Origin: Gemmatimonadaceae bacterium
GTDB lineage: Bacteria > Gemmatimonadota > Gemmatimonadetes > Gemmatimonadales > Gemmatimonadaceae
Reading direction: 5' to 3'
DNA length: 36,818 nucleotides
Assembly: GCA_014379205.1 (NCBI GenBank)
Contig: JACMME010000160.1
Location: 1 to 36,818 of the forward strand
Position numbers and translations under genes: made by a program. This document shows, piece after piece, positions 24,339 through 31,587 of this stretch. A model generated the notes under the pieces. It did no database searches and was not told the origin of the DNA. It worked only from the letters and a program-made list of their open reading frames with translations. The number at the start of each line of letters is the position of its first letter. Positions within the stretch are counted from its first letter, which is position 1.

Positions 24339-25755
24339 ATTAGTGGATATTTTTTCCGGCGAAAACTCCCGCAAGGCTGCCGTGATTGTCCCTGGGGGAA
24401 GCACGTCCAGCTACGCCGCGATCCAGGAGCAGGTCGAGTGCCTGGCAGTTGATTTCGAGAAAGGTCAGCCCGTTGCAATCGTAATCGGAAATAGTCTGGA
24501 GTTCCTCGTCACCTTCCTTGCTGTCACACGTGCCGGCGGGATCGCGGCGCCGCTGAATCCCGCGTACGCCGAGGATGAGTTCCACTACTACATGAAGGAT
24601 CTTGAATGTCGTTCGCTTGTCACCACACCCGATAGCACCGCGGCGATTTCGGCGGCGCGGCATCTGGGGATTCCTGTTCGACAGCCGATCGCCGATTCAA
24701 CAGCGCGGCGCACAGGTGATCTTCCACCGCCACACCCGGACGACATCGCGCTGCTATTGCACACATCCGGGACTACGAGCCGGCCGAAAGCGGTGCCGCT
24801 TACCCATGCCAACGTGATGGCATCGGTGCAGAACATTGTGGCGACCTATGCGCTGAGCTCAGATGACGTGGCTCTCCTGGTCATGCCGTTGTTCCACGTG
24901 CACGGACTGATTGGTGTCGCGTTGGCGACGCTGGCTTCGAATGGCACGCTGGTTGTGATTCCGAAGTTCAGTGCCGGGCGTTTCTGGCCTGTTCAGCACG
25001 AGACACGAGCAACCTGGTACTCGGCAGTCCCCACGATTCACCAGGTGTTGCTGCAACGAGCGGAGGAAGACGGCGCGCCGCACACTAGTTTTCGGTTCAT
25101 TCGTTCCTCGAGCGCCGCGTTGGCGCCGGCCATCCAGCACCATCTCGAAACTCGTTTCGGAACCCCTGTGTTGCAGGCTTATGGAATGACGGAGGCGTCC
25201 CACCAGATCGCGTCCACCCCGCTGCCGCCGGGCGAACGACCCGCCGGATCCGTCGGGAGAGGCACCGGGTTGGAAATTTCAATCGGAGCCGGGAGTGAAG
25301 TGCTGATACGAGGGCGCAGCGTTACATCGGGCTATCTTCGCAACCCGGTGGCGAACGCTGATGCGTTCGTCAATGGCTGGTTCCGCACTGGCGATCAAGG
25401 CGTGTTGAATGATCGCGGTGAGTTGACACTGACGGGTCGCATCAAGGAAATCATCAAGCGGGGTGGGGAAAACATTTCACCGATGGAAGTGGATGCGGTC
25501 CTGCTGCAGCATCCGGCGGTCGCCCAGGCCGTCGCCTTCGCCGCGCCGGATTCCAAGTACGGTGAAGTCGTTCATGCGGCCGTTGTTCTGCGCGCGGAAT
25601 GCGACCCGGAAACGCTGCGAACGCATTGCCGGCAGCATTTGGCGGATTTCAAGGTTCCGGTCATCATCCATGTCACCGATCAGGTGCCGCGCACGGCGAC
25701 GGGTAAAATTCAGCGGCGTCACGTGGCAAGGGTGTTCCAGCGCGATGAATCGTGA
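24331..25755 (+). CDS. AMP-forming acyl-CoA ligase, oxalyl-CoA synthetase (AAE3/Pcs60)-like
   Basis: 474 aa, acyl-adenylate/thioester ligase. Motifs are LLHTSGTTSRPKAVPLTHAN (P-loop, 145-153), MPLFHVHGL, WYSAVPTIHQ, AYGMTEASH, FRTGDQG and the C-terminal catalytic lysine in PRTATGKIQR (K459). The TSGTTSRPK form together with PLFHVHGL and AVPTIHQ is typical of the AAE3/Pcs60 group, several of which are oxalyl-CoA synthetases. Other small carboxylates are possible. No ribosome binding site is obvious and the start codon sits in a palindrome. It starts a plus-strand run that continues, after 54 bp, with the methyltransferase; whether it belongs to that pathway is likely but not shown. Confidence 0.88.
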   Translation: MKGLVDIFSGENSRKAAVIVPGGSTSSYAAIQEQVECLAVDFEKGQPVAIVIGNSLEFLVTFLAVTRAGGIAAPLNPAYAEDEFHYYMKDLECRSLVTTPDSTAAISAARHLGIPVRQPIADSTARRTGDLPPPHPDDIALLLHTSGTTSRPKAVPLTHANVMASVQNIVATYALSSDDVALLVMPLFHVHGLIGVALATLASNGTLVVIPKFSAGRFWPVQHETRATWYSAVPTIHQVLLQRAEEDGAPHTSFRFIRSSSAALAPAIQHHLETRFGTPVLQAYGMTEASHQIASTPLPPGERPAGSVGRGTGLEISIGAGSEVLIRGRSVTSGYLRNPVANADAFVNGWFRTGDQGVLNDRGELTLTGRIKEIIKRGGENISPMEVDAVLLQHPAVAQAVAFAAPDSKYGEVVHAAVVLRAECDPETLRTHCRQHLADFKVPVIIHVTDQVPRTATGKIQRRHVARVFQRDES

Positions 25756-25809
25756 GCAATGGTCGCGAGATCCACTTGATCTTGACGGCGGCAGCGCGCT
25801 GTTGACTGC

Positions 25810-26595
25810 GTGAAGGAATCCCTGCAAGGATCGGATTGGGACACGACGGTACTCGGCCTCGACCCGAACAGACATTACCTCGATGCTTTTCTCGGCGATC
25901 TCAAGCGCCGGGCTCACCTCGGATTGATCGAGCGCTGGGGCGGCCTGCCGGCGTCAGGCCGGGTGCTCAAGACCGATCTGTTCGAGGAAGCGATGGGCCC
26001 CGATGCCTACCTCCCCAATCTTGGCAATGCGGGAGGAATGGTTGTCGGCATGGACATCTCGCCCGCGGCCGCAGGCAAAGCTCATGTCCGCTTTCCCGGA
26101 TGCGACGCGATCGCCGCCGACGCGCGCGCGCTGCCTTTCGCCGATGGCTGCTTCGCGCTCATCGTTTCTCCTTCCACGCTCGATCACTTCCCCGAGCCCG
26201 CCGATCTCCACCGCAGCCTGCAGGAGATTGCGCGAGTGCTCGAGCCTGGCGGCCGCCTGATCATCACGCTCGATAATCGACAGAACATCTTCGATCCACT
26301 GCTGCGGCTCGCCAATCGTTTGGGGCTGGTGCCCTATTACCTCGGCCGCTCGTACGCGGTGCGCGAACTGCGCGAAGGGCTGGAACAAGCGGGATTTCGC
26401 GTGCAGGAAACAACGGCAATACTGCACAATCCGCGACTGACAGCGGTCGGGGCCATAGCATTGGCGAAGACTCTGCGCTGGAAGCCGCTAATGAGGCTGG
26501 TGCAACGGGCAATCACCTCTGCGCAGCGTCTCGAGCAAACGCGATTGTGCTACTACACCGGAAGCTTCATCGCCGCCAGGGCTGTACGTCGTTGA
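25810..26595 (+). CDS. Class I SAM-dependent methyltransferase with atypical motif I
   Basis: 261 aa. The methyltransferase 11-type core has VVGMDISPAAAGKA (acidic motif II), AADARALPFADGCFALIVS (motif III/IV region) and EIARVLEPGGRLIITLDN (the LxPGG motif). The usual motif I (ExGxGxG) is missing; the matching place holds VLKTDLFEEAMGPDAYLPN. The C-terminal third (LGLVPYYLGRSYAVRELREG onward) is less conserved and probably sets the substrate. The start is GTG 25810; the evidence for it is the first start in the open frame and not a ribosome binding site. The stop overlaps the next ATG by one base (TGATG), so it is coupled to the following gene. Confidence 0.82.
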   Translation: MKESLQGSDWDTTVLGLDPNRHYLDAFLGDLKRRAHLGLIERWGGLPASGRVLKTDLFEEAMGPDAYLPNLGNAGGMVVGMDISPAAAGKAHVRFPGCDAIAADARALPFADGCFALIVSPSTLDHFPEPADLHRSLQEIARVLEPGGRLIITLDNRQNIFDPLLRLANRLGLVPYYLGRSYAVRELREGLEQAGFRVQETTAILHNPRLTAVGAIALAKTLRWKPLMRLVQRAITSAQRLEQTRLCYYTGSFIAARAVRR

Positions 26596-27899
26596 TGCTC
26601 CACCTCGCCGAACATGTGCACACGCTTAACGCGATCTGGCGCAATCCCCACGCCAGTCGTGCGACACTCGACGAGTTTCGGAATCGCAAGCTACGCCGCC
26701 TCGCCGCCCACGCGCACAAGAACGTAACGCACTATCGCCAGCTGTTCGACAGCGCCCGGATCAGGACGGGCGATGTCCAAAACGTTCAGCATCTCGAGCG
26801 CCTGCCGCTAACCTCGAAGGATGATTTGCGCTTGCGTCCGCTGCAGGAGATCCTGAGCGCGGGCACTGATCCCGCGACGCTGGTCACGCACATGACCAGC
26901 GGCTCCTCGGGGAAGCCATTCACGGTCCATCGCTCCCGCCTCGAAGAACGACTGATCAATCTCTTTCGTTTACGCGCGCTAGGACAGGCCGGGCGAAGAG
27001 TGTCCGATCGAATCGCCAGAATTGGGGAAGTGCCGCTCGGAGGGCATCGGCGCGGCCGCGCCGACCGCCTGCGCCGTGCGCTGAAGATCTATCGGGACTA
27101 TCACATTGACTGCTTTCAATCTGCCGAGAGCATAGCGGCCGAGCTGGAAGCACTGAATCCCGACATGATCAACGGATATCCGTCAGCGTTGGGATACGTA
27201 GCATCAAGGCGAGAGCTTCTGGCGAGAGTGCACCCGCGCCTGGTAGTTACCGGCGGAGAGCTCCTGAGCGCGCCGGTCAGGGGCGAGATCGAACGCGCTT
27301 TCGGCGTTTCGCCCATCGACTTCTATGGCGCCCATGAATTCAACCTGATCGCATGGGAATGTCCCGCGCAGGGAGTTTATCACGTGTGCGATGACAATGT
27401 CATCGTGGAGCTTCTGCGTGAGGGAAAACCGGCGGCGGAAGGAGAAACGGGAGAAGTCGTGGTAACCGGTCTGCATACCTACACAATGCCGTTCATCCGG
27501 TATCGCACCGGCGATATCGCAACCAGAGGAAGCGACAGCTGCGCCTGCGGCCAGCCTTACTCGACACTCCTAGAGATTCAGGGCCGGGTGGTCGATTACT
27601 TTCGCTTCGCAGGGAACCGACGCATTCATCCGTACGAGATCACCGGTCCGCTCATAGAGTCTGAAAGCGAGTGGGTCTTTCAACATCAGATAGTTCAGGA
27701 ATCCGAAGATGCTGTGCGACTGAAAGTGGCCCCGCGACGGCAGCCGGGGCCGCACGAGATGGATCGCCTGCAGAAACTCGGGCGCGACAAACTGGGGCCG
27801 CAGGTCCGCTTCACGGTGGAGCTGGTTGACAGTTTCCCGTTGGTCGCCGGCAGGAAATTCAGCCCTTATCCAAACGCCGACTACGACGGGAGCCACTGA
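26595..27899 (+). CDS. PaaK/CapK-type adenylate-forming enzyme (first copy)
   Basis: About 434 aa. It belongs to the phenylacetate-CoA ligase/CapK branch of acyl-adenylate enzymes. Motifs are the P-loop THMTSGSSGKPF (about 99-110), DFYGAHEFNLI, the sugar/nucleotide motif FIRYRTGDIATRG and a CACGQPYSTLLEIQGRVVDY stretch, as in PaaK. Such enzymes activate a carboxylate with ATP, often for thioester or amide formation; CapK genes also occur in polysaccharide clusters. ATG 26595 overlaps the methyltransferase stop by one base. The next gene starts 5 nt after the stop. A second, diverged family member lies downstream. Substrate unknown. Confidence 0.87.
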   Translation: MLHLAEHVHTLNAIWRNPHASRATLDEFRNRKLRRLAAHAHKNVTHYRQLFDSARIRTGDVQNVQHLERLPLTSKDDLRLRPLQEILSAGTDPATLVTHMTSGSSGKPFTVHRSRLEERLINLFRLRALGQAGRRVSDRIARIGEVPLGGHRRGRADRLRRALKIYRDYHIDCFQSAESIAAELEALNPDMINGYPSALGYVASRRELLARVHPRLVVTGGELLSAPVRGEIERAFGVSPIDFYGAHEFNLIAWECPAQGVYHVCDDNVIVELLREGKPAAEGETGEVVVTGLHTYTMPFIRYRTGDIATRGSDSCACGQPYSTLLEIQGRVVDYFRFAGNRRIHPYEITGPLIESESEWVFQHQIVQESEDAVRLKVAPRRQPGPHEMDRLQKLGRDKLGPQVRFTVELVDSFPLVAGRKFSPYPNADYDGSH

Positions 27900-27904
27900 C
27901 GCAG

Positions 27905-28879
27905 ATGGAATTCAGGTCCGACTACGCAGAGTTTTCCGCGATCCCGCAGGCGGTGATCGTTCACGATCCTGTCGCGACTGGTGCATTCGCGACGATGGAA
28001 GACATTGACGATCCGGCGCAGCTCGTCCGCGAGCTGTTGTTTCGCGAACGCCCCGAAGCGCGCCTGTACGCACGGCAGCATCTAGCCTTCGTCGAGCTTC
28101 TGCGCGAGCACGTGGAGAGAGTCATTTACCTGAGCGAGATCATTGGCGAACACGAGTTTTTCGACGCTGCCCGCGCCAATCCCAATCAGGTTTTTACGCG
28201 TGACTCGATCATCACTCTTCCCTGGCTTCCCGGCGGCTACATCACGCCGCACATGGCGAAAGCGCTCCGCCGGCCTGAAAGCGCCGCAACGGGGCTCGCC
28301 CTGCAGCGGCTGGGACTGAGTGAGATAATCCGTCTGCCAGAGCACCTGTTCCTCGAAGGCGGCGACGTCATTCCCTACTCGCGCGAAGGCCGCCGCACTC
28401 TTCTCGTCGGATACGGGCGGCGCACGCAGGTGGAGACGCTTTTTTACCTGCAGCAGATGCTGATTCCCGAATATGCCGATGAGATAATCGGACTCGAGCT
28501 CGCACCGTGGAGGATGAATCTCGACGGCGGCTTCGTGCCCATTGCCGAGGACGTTGTGGTCAGCAACAGCGAAAGTATCATTGCGGCGATACACTTCGAC
28601 GCCCACACGCATCGCGCACTCAATGTCTTCGACATGCTGCGTGATCTTGGAACGAAGGTCATCGACACAACGGCTGACGAATCGGTATTCGGCCAGGCGT
28701 GCAACTGTCTGTGTCTCGGCGAGCGAAGAGTGATCTACTATGATCTCAACCCGAGAGTCCGTGCGGAGCTCGAGCGGCATGGCATCGAAGTCCACTCCAC
28801 GCCCGGCTCGGAGCTGGTCAAGGGACGCGGCGGCCCGCGCTGCATGAGCCGGCCCATCTATCAGTCGCCGCTTTCGTAG
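27905..28879 (+). CDS. Arginine deiminase/amidinotransferase-superfamily protein with Asn at the usual catalytic His
   Basis: 324 aa, pentein fold. Conserved guanidine-handling positions are present: NPNQVFTRD (D100), LFLEGGDVIPY (EGGD 151-154) and the C-terminal nucleophile in GRGGPRCMSRPI (C313). In arginine deiminases the matching HLD motif carries the general-acid His; here it reads RMNLDGGF (N205, D207), encoded clearly by AAT. It is shorter than arginine deiminases of about 400 aa and seems to lack their helical insert. Possibilities include an altered hydrolase, an amidinotransferase-like step or a substrate-binding protein. It lies 5 nt after the PaaK-like gene and 4 nt before the Mur ligase gene, so it is in the same operon. 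Confidence 0.85.
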   Translation: MEFRSDYAEFSAIPQAVIVHDPVATGAFATMEDIDDPAQLVRELLFRERPEARLYARQHLAFVELLREHVERVIYLSEIIGEHEFFDAARANPNQVFTRDSIITLPWLPGGYITPHMAKALRRPESAATGLALQRLGLSEIIRLPEHLFLEGGDVIPYSREGRRTLLVGYGRRTQVETLFYLQQMLIPEYADEIIGLELAPWRMNLDGGFVPIAEDVVVSNSESIIAAIHFDAHTHRALNVFDMLRDLGTKVIDTTADESVFGQACNCLCLGERRVIYYDLNPRVRAELERHGIEVHSTPGSELVKGRGGPRCMSRPIYQSPLS

Positions 28880-28883
28880 CCCC

Positions 28884-30185
28884 ATGAAGCGCGGTTTCAA
28901 GGACCTGCCTTCCCTGCGCACACCGCTCGGCCGCTTCGAGCTCGCGCGACGGATTTATCATCTGGCGTGGCCGCTGCTGTCCGTTCTTGCGACCCTGCAC
29001 CGGCGCACGCTGGCGCGGAATACGCGCGTCATCGCCGTCGTCGGCTCGTTCGGCAAGTCGACCACGATGCGCGCGACACACGCGGCGCTCGGCGTCACCC
29101 GTCCCTCTTCCATTGCCAACGCCGGCAGCTCGGTCGCCCGTGCCGTACTTCGCATCGTCCCTGGGCAACGCCATGCGGTGATCGAGGTAGGGATCGACAG
29201 GCCTGGCGAGATGGCGCCGCACTCGCGGACGGTGCGCCCGGATGTCACCGTTGTCACCTCCATAGGCAGCGATCACAACCGATCGTTCAAGACTCTTTCG
29301 GACACACGTGCTGAAAAAGTCGAAATGGTGCGTGCTCTTCCTGCGGACGGCATTGCCGTGCTGAACGGCGATGACCCCAACGTTCTGTGGATGCGAAGCC
29401 AGACGCGCGCGCGGGTAATCACGTTTGGGATGCACGAGGCGAACGACGTACGGGGTAGCGATATCGCGCTCGACTGGCCACATGGCAGCCGTTTCATGCT
29501 GCACGTGCCGGGTGAAAGCCGCCAGTTGCGCATTCGGCTTGTTGGAAAGCCGCCGGTGTACGCCATGTTGGCGGCGGTCGCGGTCGCGCAATCTCTGGGC
29601 CTTTCTCTCGACCAGATCGTTCCCGCGCTCGAAGCGCTGGCTGCAACTCCAGGGCGTCTCGAACTGGTGCGGCTCGCCAGCGGCGCGATCATCCTGCGAG
29701 ACGACTACAAGGCGAGTCTGGAGACGGTTGACGCAGCGCTCGATGTAATGGCCGAAATTCCGGGGCGGCGTTTAGTGGTCATCGGTGAAATTGCCGAACC
29801 GGTTGGGAGCACGCGGCCTATCTACCGCCGGATGGGCGAACGTGTCGGTCAACTTGCGTCGCGCGCGATCTTCTTGGGCGGGCAAACCGCAAGCAGTTTC
29901 ATGGCGGGTGCGCGACAGGCAGGACTTGTTCGCGACAGCGTGATCCACGCCAGGGACGTGCACCAGGTAATCGCCCTGCTGCGCGACGAGCTCGCTCCTG
30001 GCGATACGGTGCTGATCAAGGGACGCGACACGCAACGCCTCGATCGTATTACCCTGGCTCTGACCGGTAGTGACGTACGTTGCGAGCTTCGTTTCTGCAA
30101 CGCCTATTTGCGCTGTGCGCAGTGCCCTATGCTCAATCGCGCAACTCAAGCCACACAGTCGGTGCCAACGGCACATACTCCGTGA
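28884..30185 (+). CDS. MurF-like ATP-dependent ligase with Cys-rich tail
   Basis: 433 aa, Mur-ligase family. The P-loop is AVVGSFGKSTT (51-61), followed by the IEVGIDRPGEM (E101), TSIGSDHNRSF (H131), AEKVEM (K145, position of the carbamylated lysine) and VLNGDDP regions. The C-terminal domain has ATPGRLE and LRDDYKASLETVDAAL, the MurF-type nucleotide and amino-acid contacts. It should form an amide bond between a carboxylate and an amine with ATP hydrolysis. It has no division-cell wall cluster around it, so it is unlikely to be the cell-wall MurF. The last 40 residues carry C400, C405, C411 and C414 (a possible metal site). The ATG is 4 nt after the upstream stop. Confidence 0.86.
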   Translation: MKRGFKDLPSLRTPLGRFELARRIYHLAWPLLSVLATLHRRTLARNTRVIAVVGSFGKSTTMRATHAALGVTRPSSIANAGSSVARAVLRIVPGQRHAVIEVGIDRPGEMAPHSRTVRPDVTVVTSIGSDHNRSFKTLSDTRAEKVEMVRALPADGIAVLNGDDPNVLWMRSQTRARVITFGMHEANDVRGSDIALDWPHGSRFMLHVPGESRQLRIRLVGKPPVYAMLAAVAVAQSLGLSLDQIVPALEALAATPGRLELVRLASGAIILRDDYKASLETVDAALDVMAEIPGRRLVVIGEIAEPVGSTRPIYRRMGERVGQLASRAIFLGGQTASSFMAGARQAGLVRDSVIHARDVHQVIALLRDELAPGDTVLIKGRDTQRLDRITLALTGSDVRCELRFCNAYLRCAQCPMLNRATQATQSVPTAHTP

Positions 30186-30222
30186 CTGCGCGGTCCCGGG
30201 CCGCCTCTGCAACTTGCGGCGT

Positions 30223-31587
30223 ATGAGTGAGGCGCCGGCGATGCGGGGGAGCCCGATTCGAAAAGCATACTGGAATGCGTTCACGCTGTGGCATGTACGC
30301 GGTGAGGCCAGACTCCCCTTTCGGCCGGTGGAAGAGATCACCGCGATTCAAAACAGACGCGTGCGGCGAATCGTCGCGCACGCCTACGACAGCGTTCAGC
30401 ACTATCGCGACGTCATGGATGCGGCAGGTATGCATCCTCGCGATCTTCGCACCGCCGACGATCTCGCCAGGCTGCCGATACTCACCAGCGCCGAGATTGC
30501 GCGCGATCCCTCCCGGTTCCTGTCGCGGCACTACGCGAACGGGCGCGCGCTCAGGCTGCACTCGAGCGGAACCTCGGGGTTCTCCAAGCCGATATACTAT
30601 GACGCCGCGGCGCTTTTTCTCACGCTCGCCCATGGCCATCGCCAGCGTCATGTCATCGCTCGCTTCGTCGGCCGTAAATTTGGCTATCGGGAGATGCGAT
30701 TGGCGCGCGAGGGCGGGCTTCCTTTCCAGATCCGCGCGTTCTACGAAGCGAATTCCTGGGTTCCGCGCAAGGTCGATCTGGAACGGAGCCACGCTTCTCC
30801 CGGCGAGCGCTTCGAGGAGACGATCGCGCGCTGGAACGCGTTCAAACCCGAGGTGGTGCATGGCTACGGAGCGCATGTCGGCGCGCTTTTTCGTCATGCC
30901 GCACAGCACGGGCTCGCGCTGCACCGGCCGTTCTGTGTGACCTACGGCGCCGACCGCATGAGCGAAGCCGATCGCGCGCTGATAGAGAACGATTTCGGAG
31001 TGCCCATTGTCTCCACCTACCAGGCCGCCGAGGCGCTGCGCCTCGGGTTCCAGTGCGAGGAGCGCAAGGCATTTCACATGAGCATCGACCACACCGCGGT
31101 GCGCGTCGTCAATTCAGGCGGGCAACCTGTCGCGCCTGGTGGCACAGGCGAGATCGTCATCTCGAACCTCGTCAATCGCGCGACCGTGCTGCTGAACTAC
31201 AAGCTCGGTGATGTCGTATCACTGCCGGCCGCGGCGTGCGCGTGCGGCCGCACGCTGCCAACCATCGGGTCAATCGACGGCCGCGCCGACGATTTTCTTT
31301 TTCTCGAGGGCGGACACAAGGTACACGCTTTGGTGGCGCTCCCGCCGCTGCTGCGCGTTGACGGCGTGGTTCAGGTGCAACTCACACAGAATGACACGCA
31401 CCGCTTTTCAGTGCGCGTCGTGTGCGCCCGAGACAGGGAGTGGGAGCGCGTCCGCCATGACCTTGCCGCCGCGCTGCGCTCGACTTTGGGCGAGGCGCTG
31501 GTGATCGAAATCGAGCGAACCGAAACGATCGCGCCGGAAGCCAGCGGCAAGTTCAAATCGGTCATCTCTCACTGTCGAGCCTCATGA
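30223..31587 (+). CDS. PaaK/CapK-type adenylate-forming enzyme (second, diverged copy)
   Basis: About 454 aa. The N-terminal helix resembles the first copy (QNRRVRRIVAHAYDSVQHYR). Motifs are LRLHSSGTSGFSKPIYYD (P-loop about 114-119), STYQAAEALRLGF, VLLNYKLGDVVSL and CACGRTLPTIGSIDGRADDF. The canonical YG(x)TE and RYRTGD motifs are changed to YQAAE and NYKLGD, so the substrate or chemistry may differ from copy 1. ATG 30223 is 37 bp after the Mur ligase stop; sequence ahead of it in the same frame overlaps that gene and is not family-like. Its 3' end overlaps the convergent asparagine synthetase by 26 bp. Confidence 0.85.
   Translation: MSEAPAMRGSPIRKAYWNAFTLWHVRGEARLPFRPVEEITAIQNRRVRRIVAHAYDSVQHYRDVMDAAGMHPRDLRTADDLARLPILTSAEIARDPSRFLSRHYANGRALRLHSSGTSGFSKPIYYDAAALFLTLAHGHRQRHVIARFVGRKFGYREMRLAREGGLPFQIRAFYEANSWVPRKVDLERSHASPGERFEETIARWNAFKPEVVHGYGAHVGALFRHAAQHGLALHRPFCVTYGADRMSEADRALIENDFGVPIVSTYQAAEALRLGFQCEERKAFHMSIDHTAVRVVNSGGQPVAPGGTGEIVISNLVNRATVLLNYKLGDVVSLPAAACACGRTLPTIGSIDGRADDFLFLEGGHKVHALVALPPLLRVDGVVQVQLTQNDTHRFSVRVVCARDREWERVRHDLAAALRSTLGEALVIEIERTETIAPEASGKFKSVISHCRAS

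Noticed and set aside
28082-29591. Minus-strand frames of 279 and 257 residues opposite the deiminase-fold and Mur ligase genes
   Set aside because: Antisense shadows; the plus-strand genes have intact motifs and tight operon spacing.
30133-31092. Minus-strand frame of 319 residues opposite the second PaaK-like gene
   Set aside because: Shadow frame; no domain and no ribosome binding site.
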